From assembly GCF_003268775.1 (NCBI RefSeq), contig NZ_QLSU01000016.1, forward strand, positions 62,001 through 126,000: a stretch of DNA of 64,000 nucleotides, read 5' to 3'. The notes under the pieces were generated by a model. The model saw only the letters and a program-made list of their open reading frames with translations, did no database searches and was not told the DNA's origin. A program made the translations under genes and the position numbers. How positions within the stretch are numbered: the first letter of the stretch is position 1; every line of letters starts with the position of its first letter. This stretch comes from Paraburkholderia unamae. GTDB lineage: Bacteria > Pseudomonadota > Gammaproteobacteria > Burkholderiales > Burkholderiaceae. Positions 1-6,922 of this stretch are shown one piece after another.

Positions 1-91
1 TCCCACGCCGTTCGGGTGACAACATAACCGCAACCGCGCGCTTCGTCATTGCACCAAAGTACAATCGCCGCCAACACGACAACGCCGCCGC

Positions 92-418
92 TCAGCCCGC
101 CTCGCTCTTTTGCCAGGTCAAGAGAATCTGTTCCCTTGCCTTGATGAGCGTCGCCACGTGCTCACGCAAGCGCTCGCGAATGCGTTCGGTCGGGCCGCCA
201 ATCGAAAGCCCGTAGAGGTCGCCGCCGAAATCGAGCGCCACGGCCACCGCAGAAAGCTCGGGCGCGCTCTCGCCGATATTCGCATACCAGCCTTGCTCAT
301 GCGCCGCGCCAACCTGTTCGGTGAATGCGGCGCGACCCAGGATGGACGCCTTCCCGGGTAACAAGCTGCCGTAGTTATCAACGGCATTGGCTCCGGATAA
401 GGCATCGAAACCTGTCAT
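92..418 (-). pseudogene. IclR-family regulator remnant (C-terminal effector domain only)
   Basis: The 108-residue frame matches the C-terminal half of an IclR effector-binding domain. It contains ANIGESAPELSAVAVALDF followed by YGLSIGGPTERIRERL, the usual end of this fold. IclR proteins are normally about 250 residues with an N-terminal winged helix. Here an in-frame TGA lies at 437-439, seven codons before the ATG, and no helix-turn-helix can be read upstream. I therefore call it a decayed remnant that cannot bind DNA. It lies beside a nitrilase-family remnant, so the two may be relics of one lost catabolic locus. Confidence 0.7.
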
Positions 419-494
419 CGCGCGAATGGCTAACTGTCAGATAAAAACCACTGCTTATAAGGGCCATCGATACGACTAATCAACGTCTGACCGT

Positions 495-720
495 TCAGGC
501 AGCGTCAGGCGGGCGACATATCGCACCCATGGCTTCCTCGTACACGTCCGGGCGTCGATCCAGCCATACCGGCACCGTAGCGCGATACTCGGCGAGCGGA
601 GCGGGATCAAGCTCCGCGCGCACCACGGTTTCTTCCTGGCTCGATGCGAGCTGCCAGTACATGTCCGCCGGGCGCCGCAATCACACTGCGAATCCACCAA
701 TGCGAAGGATTGCTCAGTGA
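495..720 (-). pseudogene. Nitrilase/amidohydrolase-family remnant (frameshifted C-terminus)
   Basis: The minus-strand frame 495-680 reads QEETVVRAELDPAPLAEY and then DRRPDVYEE. This is the characteristic C-terminal strand and tail of carbon-nitrogen hydrolases (V-AELD followed by RRPDLY). A stop precedes it. The preceding family segment, SVIAAPGG, is read in another frame at about 670-700, so a frameshift near 655-675 separates the two pieces. Nothing of the Glu-Lys-Cys catalytic core is visible, because the neighbouring gene ends at 714. It is a non-functional fragment. Family assignment rests on these short motifs only. Confidence 0.6.
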
Positions 721-2285
721 TCGCCCCCCTTCCCCTGGATCAACGCCTCGGGGTGACGTTCGAGATAATCGGAAAGTGCGTTCAAGCCAGCAAGCGTGCG
801 TCGCAACTCGGTCAACGCCTGCCCTACGTCACTCTGCAATGGCGAACCCTGGTCAAGAATCTCCTTTGCCGCGCGAAACGCCCGCTGCGCCGATTCAAGT
901 GTCGAGTGCGCCGCAGGAACGACTTCCGCATCGAGCCGCGCAAACAATGCGTTCGACTGCTGGAGCGTCGCGTCCAGATTGCTCCCAATCTGATTGATCG
1001 GCATCTGGTCGAGTCGGTGCACGATGGTCGACAACTGCTCCTGAAGTTCCTCAAGCGAGTTGGACAAGGTCGGCAATTCGACAGACGAGCGATCCGTATC
1101 GATGTGGGCCGGGGGTGCGTGCGGAAATACGTCGAGCGCGATGTACTTCTGGCCAGTCAGGAGACTTCCGGTGCGCACCTGTGCGCGTAGTCCCTGGACC
1201 ACGAGATCGCGTAGCAACACCTTGCCTGCTGCTCCCGCGCCATCTCCCAATGCATTGCGATAGCTTTGCCCGAGCCTTGAGGGATAAAGGCTCAGCGTGA
1301 CCAGCATGTCAAAATGCTCGCTCGTGGGTTTGAGGTCGATATCAACGGCTGTGACCGTACCCAATACGACACCCCGAAATTCGACTGGCGCCCCAACCGA
1401 CAAACCTCGCACCGACTGCGCGAAGCGCATCTGGACCACGGCAGGCGGCCCGTAGTTCGCCCGCATGGCGTCTGCCCGGCTACCTGCGAGCGGAAAGTCA
1501 TTGGCGTTCGCGTTCGCGTTCGCGTTCGCCTCGGCACGGACGTTCCCATGCGACGTGTCGAACGCCACGCCGCCCTCAAGCAGCGCCGCGGACGGCGGCG
1601 AGTCCAGCCTCATGCCGGCGGAGTCACGTGTGAACTCGACACCGCTCGACTGCCACCATCGAGTGCTGGAAGCGACCAGGCGATCAAAAGGCTTACGTAC
1701 AAACACGCCGATGCGAACGTTGCCGCCATTGCGCTCCAGCGAATAACCGAGAACCTGCCCGACCTGCGCGCCGCGAAAATAAACGGGTGAGCCGGCATGC
1801 AAAGACCCGAGCGAAGCGGCACGAAGGACGAAACGCGCGCCTTCCTCCTCGCCGGTCATCACGGGCGGCATATCCAGGCCGGTGAATGCATGACAGGCTC
1901 GAATCGAATAGCGGTCGATATCGACGTCGATCCAGGTACCGGTGACAGCGGTCATGAGCCCCGAAATGTCTCTCACGTCAATGCGCGGGCGCACCACCCA
2001 GAACTTCGTTCCGCACATCGCGGCGCGCTGCGCGGCGGCATCGAGTTGCAACTCGGCGTAGACGTGTAGACCGTCAGCCGAGATATGTAGACGGGCGAGC
2101 CGGCCGATATCCACCCCGCGATAACGCACGCGCGTTTTCCCGATAGCCAACCCTGCGCCGGACGCAAAGCTCACGGTTACGCGAGGTCCGCCCTCCATCA
2201 GCGCATGAGCAAACGCCAAACCGCCAATCAAGGCCCCCACGAGCAACGCGGCCCAGATTACCCTGGGTCGCAGCCAGTCATTCAC
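714..2285 (-). CDS. PqiB-like intermembrane transport protein (three MCE domains)
   Basis: About 523 residues from a GTG at 2285, preceded by GGGGAAATT; an in-frame GTG at 2309 would add eight residues. One membrane helix near residues 8-26 (VIWAALLVGALIGG) anchors the protein. Three MCE/MlaD repeats follow at roughly 35-125, 150-255 and 285-395, each with a V-RGV-IG type turn (VRYRGVDIG, VYFRGAQVG, VEFRGVVLG). A predicted coiled-coil tail ends the protein. This is the PqiB/YebT architecture, which forms a periplasmic channel for lipid traffic between the membranes. No PqiA partner is adjacent. A tandem hexanucleotide encodes an Ala-Asn run between repeats 2 and 3. Confidence 0.85.
   Translation of the reverse strand: MNDWLRPRVIWAALLVGALIGGLAFAHALMEGGPRVTVSFASGAGLAIGKTRVRYRGVDIGRLARLHISADGLHVYAELQLDAAAQRAAMCGTKFWVVRPRIDVRDISGLMTAVTGTWIDVDIDRYSIRACHAFTGLDMPPVMTGEEEGARFVLRAASLGSLHAGSPVYFRGAQVGQVLGYSLERNGGNVRIGVFVRKPFDRLVASSTRWWQSSGVEFTRDSAGMRLDSPPSAALLEGGVAFDTSHGNVRAEANANANANANDFPLAGSRADAMRANYGPPAVVQMRFAQSVRGLSVGAPVEFRGVVLGTVTAVDIDLKPTSEHFDMLVTLSLYPSRLGQSYRNALGDGAGAAGKVLLRDLVVQGLRAQVRTGSLLTGQKYIALDVFPHAPPAHIDTDRSSVELPTLSNSLEELQEQLSTIVHRLDQMPINQIGSNLDATLQQSNALFARLDAEVVPAAHSTLESAQRAFRAAKEILDQGSPLQSDVGQALTELRRTLAGLNALSDYLERHPEALIQGKGGDH
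1504..1527. repeat. Hexanucleotide tandem repeat (GCGTTC)4 inside the MCE gene
   Basis: Four perfect GCGTTC units run from 1504 to 1527 and, on the minus strand, encode alternating Ala-Asn residues (EANANANANAND in the protein). The unit is six bases, so gain or loss of copies keeps the frame. The run falls in the linker between the second and third MCE domains, where length changes should be tolerated. Confidence 0.85.
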
Positions 2286-2297
2286 AATTTCCCCGTG

Positions 2298-2454
2298 ACG
2301 ACATCCCACACGCCGATCGCATATCGGTACGCGAAGGCCAATGCACGGCCGAGCGCGCCAGCAAAGAAGCTCGACGCATTGTGGGCAGCCCGTCGTTGTA
2401 CACGCTGTCCGGGTGCGCGATGCCGTCGCTCTCGTTCGATTCTCTTAGCCGGAT
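2298..2454 (-). other. Open frame without a clear start, coupled to the MCE gene
   Basis: This minus-strand frame has no stop between the TGA at about 2455 and its own TGA. It reads NASSFFAGALGRALAFAYRY and then AIGVWDVVTGKL, a protein-like amphipathic or hydrophobic end. Its terminal TGA overlaps the start region of the MCE gene (TTGTGAATGAC), as in coupled genes. No ATG or GTG start was found; only a late in-frame TTG is present. It could be a decayed small gene, a gene whose start I misread, or chance. Function unknown. Confidence 0.3.
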
Positions 2455-2487
2455 GATTCACGGTGTGCGCGCAACCAGGCGAGGTTG

Positions 2488-2718
2488 TCAGTGAAATTCG
2501 GACCGGTAGCCGATCGCGAATGCGATATAAATCAGGGACGCGAGCAGGCCTGCCATCGTCCCATAGCCGTCTCGCGAACCCGGGCCTTGTGTCACGTGGA
2601 ATGGCATGCCGACGAGCAAATAGGCCACGCCGAAGGCAATTGACACCATCAGTGGCGGGGAAACCGACATCACGAGTTCGGCGAAGGCATGCATGGTCAA
2701 TTCACGAATGTCCGTCAT
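2488..2718 (-). CDS. Small membrane protein, unknown function
   Basis: About 76 residues from the ATG at 2718 (MTDIRELTMHAF). An upstream ATG at 2760 and a downstream one at 2694 are also possible. Two hydrophobic stretches, around 18-36 (SPPLMVSIAFGVAYLLVG) and 52-68 (MAGLLASLIYIAFAIGY), suggest two membrane helices. It lies between a DUF3313 lipoprotein and the MCE gene on the same strand, so it may share their transcript. I do not recognise the family. Confidence 0.5.
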   Translation of the reverse strand: MTDIRELTMHAFAELVMSVSPPLMVSIAFGVAYLLVGMPFHVTQGPGSRDGYGTMAGLLASLIYIAFAIGYRSEFH

Positions 2719-2808
2719 TGAATGAATGGGGCCCACAACAGGCGACTGGCACGAAAACAAGGCGACGACGCCCCCTTGGCCCAGACAGCCTCGTAGTCAG
2801 CGCAACTG

Positions 2809-3471
2809 TCAGCGCAACTGCGCGACGAGTGCGTCGGCGCCCTTGTCGATGCCGGTTCTGGCCGCGCTCAGAGAACCGAACGCCGCCGGCAGATTCATCG
2901 CGTTCGGATATTGCTTTGTCACATAGGCGCGCAGCAGACGCCCCGACGCGCTGTCGTACACTTCCACGGCATACGACACCGAACCGCTGAACGCCCCCTT
3001 GCCTCCGCGGATCGCCTGAACGCCGTTATAGAGATTTCCGGCGATATCGAAGTGCATCGCCTGACCGATCACGGCAGTCGTTTTCTCCGCGCCCGTCAAG
3101 GTGAGCTTCACGCGCAGCGCCGCCGACGATGGATGGGTTGCCAGATCGAACCGTTTTGACAGTCTCTCTGCAAAGGTCTTGTTCATGTAGTCGGCGAGCG
3201 CGGCCTTGTCTTCGTCCGACAAGTCGCCGAACTGGTTATCGCCGCCCTGGTACACCACGACCGGATCGACGATGATCTCCGAATAGCGCGACCAGATAAC
3301 GGGCGCCGCATACCTGAACGGCGTTTGGGACGAGTCGTTATCCCGGTTCTCCTTCAACTGCGAAGACGAGGCGAGGCTCGTATAGGCGACGGGCTGCACG
3401 CCCGCACACGCGGACACCATCAGGAGTACTACACAGGCTGACGACGCCTTGGCAAATCGGATATTGAGCAC
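2809..3471 (-). CDS. DUF3313 family lipoprotein
   Basis: 220 residues from a GTG start with AAAGGA about nine bases upstream. The N-terminus is a lipoprotein signal with lipobox VSAC (Cys near residue 22), so the mature protein should be lipid-anchored in the envelope. The body matches the DUF3313 pattern: an early SEIIVDPVVVYQG strand, a LSDEDKAALADYMNKTF helix, a VKLTLTGAEKTT strand and a final strand reading YAVEVYDSASGRLLRAYV. Function of the family is unknown. It is the first gene of the minus-strand set leading into the MCE gene and diverges from a TetR regulator. Confidence 0.8.
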   Translation of the reverse strand: MLNIRFAKASSACVVLLMVSACAGVQPVAYTSLASSSQLKENRDNDSSQTPFRYAAPVIWSRYSEIIVDPVVVYQGGDNQFGDLSDEDKAALADYMNKTFAERLSKRFDLATHPSSAALRVKLTLTGAEKTTAVIGQAMHFDIAGNLYNGVQAIRGGKGAFSGSVSYAVEVYDSASGRLLRAYVTKQYPNAMNLPAAFGSLSAARTGIDKGADALVAQLR

Positions 3472-3560
3472 GGAAACATCCTTTCAAATGGTGCCAAATG
3501 CCCCGGGCATTCGGCTGAGGTCACGATGCGACGAAGAGTAGCATCGGCTCGCTCGAATGT

Positions 3561-3626
3561 AAACCGTCTACCCGGTTTGTTTTTGACCGACCGGAGGGGT
3601 ACAATCGCGGTTTCGTCATCAAACCG
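3561..3626. promoter_or_regulatory. Promoter with two AAACCG/CGGTTT inverted repeats (probable TetR operators)
   Basis: A sigma-70-like promoter for the plus-strand regulator can be read: TTGTTT at 3577-3582, 17 bases, TACAAT at 3600-3605. It is flanked by two perfect dyads built from the same hexamer. AAACCG-N6-CGGTTT lies at 3561-3578 and overlaps the -35 box; CGGTTT-N7-AAACCG lies at 3608-3626 just after the -10 box. Dyads on both sides of the RNA polymerase site suggest autorepression by the TetR protein and perhaps control of the divergent lipoprotein gene. The protein-site link is inferred. Confidence 0.55.
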
Positions 3627-3692
3627 GCGCTCTCCTCCCGCGTGCAGGCCGTACGCGCACCATGCGAGCGCGAAATGCAGCGCCCAGCAACA

Positions 3693-4241
3693 ATGGATAA
3701 CCAGACACGTTCCGAGATTTCCCGCAAAAAGGCAATTGACGCTGCGCTTGCAATCTTGAGCCGAGACGGAGTCGGCGGATTGACCTTCGATGCGCTTGCG
3801 CGCGAGAGCGGCATTAGCAAAGGCGGACTGCTTCACCAGTTTCGCAACAAGCTCGGGGTGCTGCGCGCGCTGCTTGATCGTCAGCGCGAGCAGTTCGAGC
3901 AGATCGCGCACGAGCACCTGGCCGGTGGCACGGCACGGACTGAACCCGTTCTTTCCACACAGATCGCTATCTTCAGGGAGTCGATCAACCAGCCGGACTC
4001 CGTCGCACGCGCGGTGCTTGCGGCCCTGATCGAAAGCCCGGCCCTCCTCGATGACCTCAAAATTCACGACGCGGTCAAGATGGAGAAACTTCAAGCCGAG
4101 GCACGGGACCTCGAACTCTCGTTGCTGCGCTACTTTGCGGCGAGCGGCATCGCGTTCAGCACGCTGCTCGGGCTGTCAGCCGTGCCCGACGAGTTGCGCA
4201 ACCGGCTTTTCGATCGGCTGCTAGACGACACGAAGTGGTGA
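3693..4241 (+). CDS. TetR family transcriptional regulator
   Basis: 182 residues from the ATG at 3693 (MDNQTRSEISRKKAIDAA); an in-frame start at 3642 would add an implausible leader. The N-terminal helix-turn-helix is clear: AALAILSRDGVGGLTFDALA, then ESGISKGGLLHQFRNK. The C-terminal ligand domain is variable, as usual in the family. The length is typical. The two dyads at 3561-3626 in front of it are likely its operators. The divergent neighbour is the DUF3313 lipoprotein, so this regulator may control envelope genes. The inducer is unknown. Confidence 0.85.
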   Translation: MDNQTRSEISRKKAIDAALAILSRDGVGGLTFDALARESGISKGGLLHQFRNKLGVLRALLDRQREQFEQIAHEHLAGGTARTEPVLSTQIAIFRESINQPDSVARAVLAALIESPALLDDLKIHDAVKMEKLQAEARDLELSLLRYFAASGIAFSTLLGLSAVPDELRNRLFDRLLDDTKW

Positions 4242-4492
4242 CAGCGCCGCTTCGTCAGGCTTGACGACGGGCTCGGTGACGTTCCTGCGCGTTGACCTCG
4301 ACGAATGACGTCACAGCAGCGGCGGGTGCGGCAAACTCGGTATGCGATCGTTGAACGACGCCCATCTTGGATAGCGCTATTTGTAATGTCGGGAAACATC
4401 GCCGGCACGTACCGCGCCGGTCCGCGTGACGTACCCTGCGCAACCGCACGTCTGGTAAGCTGCCGCGAGATTCGTTCTCGTGGACTTTCATA

Positions 4493-4897
4493 GTGCGTCG
4501 TGCATCCATTGCAATCCGTGCACTTTTTGCGCTGTGCTTGCTCGGTGCAACATTCAATCATCTCAGAGCGATCTTGCAACATGGTTTGTTGTGGGATTAC
4601 GGTTACGGCACCGCAATTTCGCCACTCAGCAAGGTCTACTGGGACACATTGACGGTCCTCGATCCGTTGGCGGCCGTACTCTTATTTCTAGAACCACGAA
4701 CGGGTGTGCGGCTTACGGTGCTCGTAATCGTTAGCGACGTCTTGCACAACACTTGTTACGTTGCCGCGCACGATCAATGGTCCGCTTCGTTCTATCTGGC
4801 GCAAGTTGGATTTCTTGTTGTTGTGCTTTGTCTCGCGCCTGTTACAACGCGAGGGCTGGCGCCACGGGACCACGTGAGGACGTTCAAATTGTGGTAG
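4493..4897 (+). CDS. Small four-helix membrane protein, unknown function
   Basis: 134 residues from a GTG at 4493. Four hydrophobic segments are visible at about 7-24, 52-67, 71-91 and 99-116. A Tyr-rich stretch (HGLLWDYGYGTAISPLSKVY) lies between the first two. The arrangement looks like a real integral membrane protein and not a chance frame, although the ribosome binding site is weak. The upstream 250 bases hold no recognisable gene. I do not recognise the family. Confidence 0.55.
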   Translation: MRRASIAIRALFALCLLGATFNHLRAILQHGLLWDYGYGTAISPLSKVYWDTLTVLDPLAAVLLFLEPRTGVRLTVLVIVSDVLHNTCYVAAHDQWSASFYLAQVGFLVVVLCLAPVTTRGLAPRDHVRTFKLW

Positions 4898-4931
4898 CGC
4901 CAGTTACGTCGATGAGGGTTGGCCGGGATTC

Positions 4932-5069
4932 GTGAAATTTTCAAGCGGCAGACGCCTGACGTATGCGTTGTTCGTCAACAACGCGGGACCGTTGAGCGCA
5001 CTCTCGGATACGCTCGACGTGTTCAACGATGAAGCGGACATTCTCGGGATCGTCTACGCGCGTTACTAG
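4932..5069 (+). pseudogene. Remnant of a PBP4-type D-Ala-D-Ala carboxypeptidase (C-terminus)
   Basis: A 45-codon plus-strand frame reads SGRRLTYALFVNNAGPLSAL and then DVFNDEADILGIVYARY before TAG. This matches the last conserved strand and helix of PBP4-family enzymes. It parallels the end of the intact neighbour on the other strand (SGHRLAFVVTVNNVPMSSLD, then VFQDEGTISAQLWNL). The catalytic domain is absent upstream. It is therefore a C-terminal relic of a second copy, facing the intact gene and about 65 bases from its stop codon. Confidence 0.65.
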
Positions 5070-5134
5070 CGTGGATTGACGACATCGCGTCCGGCTCATG
5101 CGCTGGACGCGATGTGCGTTGCAGCGCTATAGCG

Positions 5135-6769
5135 TCACTGCAAATTCCAGAGCTGCGCCGAGATGGTTCCTTCGTCCTGGAAGACCGAAATCACGTCATC
5201 GAGACTCGACATCGGCACGTTGTTCACGGTCACGACAAACGCCAGCCGGTGCCCGCTTTTGGTGTCGATATAGCCAGCCAGCGAATGCCCTTTCAGAATC
5301 ATCCCGGAGGGCGCGGACGCATCTGCGCCGACAAACGTGCCCGTTTTCGCGTGCACCTGACCTCTCGCACCCGCCAACGTGGAGTCGGACTCGAAGTTCG
5401 TGGTGTTGGCGAGCGTGCCGTCTACACCGAGTGTCGGCAACGAGTCCCGGTACGACGAAAACACGGATTGCGTGCTCATGCCCTTGAGCAGCGAAATGAC
5501 AGCGCTACTGGTCGCGGTGGTATCGTCGCCGCCGCTGCCGTCGACGAAATGGTACTGGCTGGGCGCAATGCCGAAGGTTGAGGATAGCTCTGCCTGCTCA
5601 GCCGCGAGTGCGCCAGTCATTGTGGTCGCGCCGCTGGCAGCAAGGCCGTACAGCATCAAGCTCGTGTCGGCGCCTATGTTGTAGCTGACCTTCATCACGT
5701 ATCTGGCGATTTGTGCGTAAGACTGGGACGTCAGTTGCGCAACCTGCGTACTACTCGAATACGAGCCCTTCGCCGGCAGCAACTGCACGGGATTGGACGC
5801 AACAGGCGTCGCCGTCACCTTTACGCCCGCGCGCGCCAGCGCCTCGATAAACACGGTGCGCGCGTAGCTGGAAGGGTCGGTCACGCGAAACGTACGGATC
5901 ACCGGCCAGCTCTTCGTCAGCGCAGGCACATAGTCAGCCGGCACGTTGCCGCTGATTTCACCGGCACAGCCCGGTGTGCCGAAGCATGTCGGCGGCGCGG
6001 GTTCGAGCTTGATTTCGAGGTCGGACGCGGCGCTGCCCGTCGAGAGGGTGGACTGCACGCTAAACGCGGCCGATTTCGGCCGCCAGTCGAAAGGCATGAC
6101 CGTGCCCGCGGCGCTCGGGTTCAAGGTGACGTCGATCACGTCGTCATTGACGAAGATCGGCCGCACCTTGAACTCGCTACGAAAGTCGAATGGCTCGAAC
6201 AGCCTGTCGTCGATCACGACGTCGCCGTTGATCGTCCTGATACCGGCTGCGGCCACCTGCTGTGCGAGGGCGTTGTATCCGGCGAGCGGATCGGGGGTGG
6301 TCAGTATCGCATTACGTAGCGAGTTGGCTTCGTTGTGGTCGAAAGTGCTAATGGCGATCGTGCCGTCCGGGTTATCGCGGCCCCCCATTGTCAGATCCCC
6401 ACTCGCCACCAGCACGAGGTTCCCGTTGAGTATGCCGCTCGCATCGACTGCGCCTTGACGGTAGACGGGCGTGACGAACTGATACTGGGCACCGAGTTGA
6501 ATCAGCGCCGAGCCAACCGAGAAAAGTTTGCGAACCGAACCGATCAGCAGTTGCGCGTCCGGATTCAGGTCGTAGATGAGCTTCCCGGAGTCAAGGTCGA
6601 TCACGCGCATCGACCATGTCGAACTCTGGTAGTTCGATTTGTGCATGATCTGCAGGATCGGATCGGGAACGCCAGCGTTCGAGCCACCCGAATCGCCGCA
6701 CGAAGCCAGCAACATCGCGCCCGCTACGGCGGTCCACCGTTTCCATTGTCGATCGATGATTGGGCCCAT
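5135..6769 (-). CDS. PBP4-like D-alanyl-D-alanine carboxypeptidase/endopeptidase lipoprotein
   Basis: About 544 residues from the ATG at 6769. A longer frame exists, but this start gives a clean signal peptide with lipobox LLASC (Cys24). The peptidase S13 motifs are all present: SVRK (Ser78-Lys81), SYN (362-364) and KTG (475-477). The spacing between the first two fits the family's inserted domains. The enzyme should trim or cleave peptidoglycan peptides in the periplasm while attached to a membrane. Most PBP4 proteins are soluble, so lipid anchoring is notable. It follows a glycosidase-like lipoprotein on the same strand, separated by a strong terminator. Confidence 0.88.
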   Translation of the reverse strand: MGPIIDRQWKRWTAVAGAMLLASCGDSGGSNAGVPDPILQIMHKSNYQSSTWSMRVIDLDSGKLIYDLNPDAQLLIGSVRKLFSVGSALIQLGAQYQFVTPVYRQGAVDASGILNGNLVLVASGDLTMGGRDNPDGTIAISTFDHNEANSLRNAILTTPDPLAGYNALAQQVAAAGIRTINGDVVIDDRLFEPFDFRSEFKVRPIFVNDDVIDVTLNPSAAGTVMPFDWRPKSAAFSVQSTLSTGSAASDLEIKLEPAPPTCFGTPGCAGEISGNVPADYVPALTKSWPVIRTFRVTDPSSYARTVFIEALARAGVKVTATPVASNPVQLLPAKGSYSSSTQVAQLTSQSYAQIARYVMKVSYNIGADTSLMLYGLAASGATTMTGALAAEQAELSSTFGIAPSQYHFVDGSGGDDTTATSSAVISLLKGMSTQSVFSSYRDSLPTLGVDGTLANTTNFESDSTLAGARGQVHAKTGTFVGADASAPSGMILKGHSLAGYIDTKSGHRLAFVVTVNNVPMSSLDDVISVFQDEGTISAQLWNLQ

Positions 6770-6886
6770 GTATTTTCCTGGAATCCGGTTCGCGCGAAGC
6801 ACCTGGCGCAAAACTGAACGTCGCTTACCCTGTGACAACACCAGGCAGCCCCGCCGTTCGCCCGGTCGGCCACGAGCGTGAAATTG

Positions 6887-6913
6887 AGAGGCCCCGTTGT
6901 TATCGGGGCCTCT
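6887..6913 (-). terminator. Strong intrinsic terminator hairpin
   Basis: AGAGGCCCCG (6887-6896) and CGGGGCCTCT (6904-6913) form a perfect 10-bp stem with a 7-base loop just after the stop of the minus-strand glycosidase-like gene. The minus-strand continuation is TCAATTT. It separates that gene from the carboxypeptidase downstream. Confidence 0.75.
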
Positions 6914-6922
6914 TATTCATCG

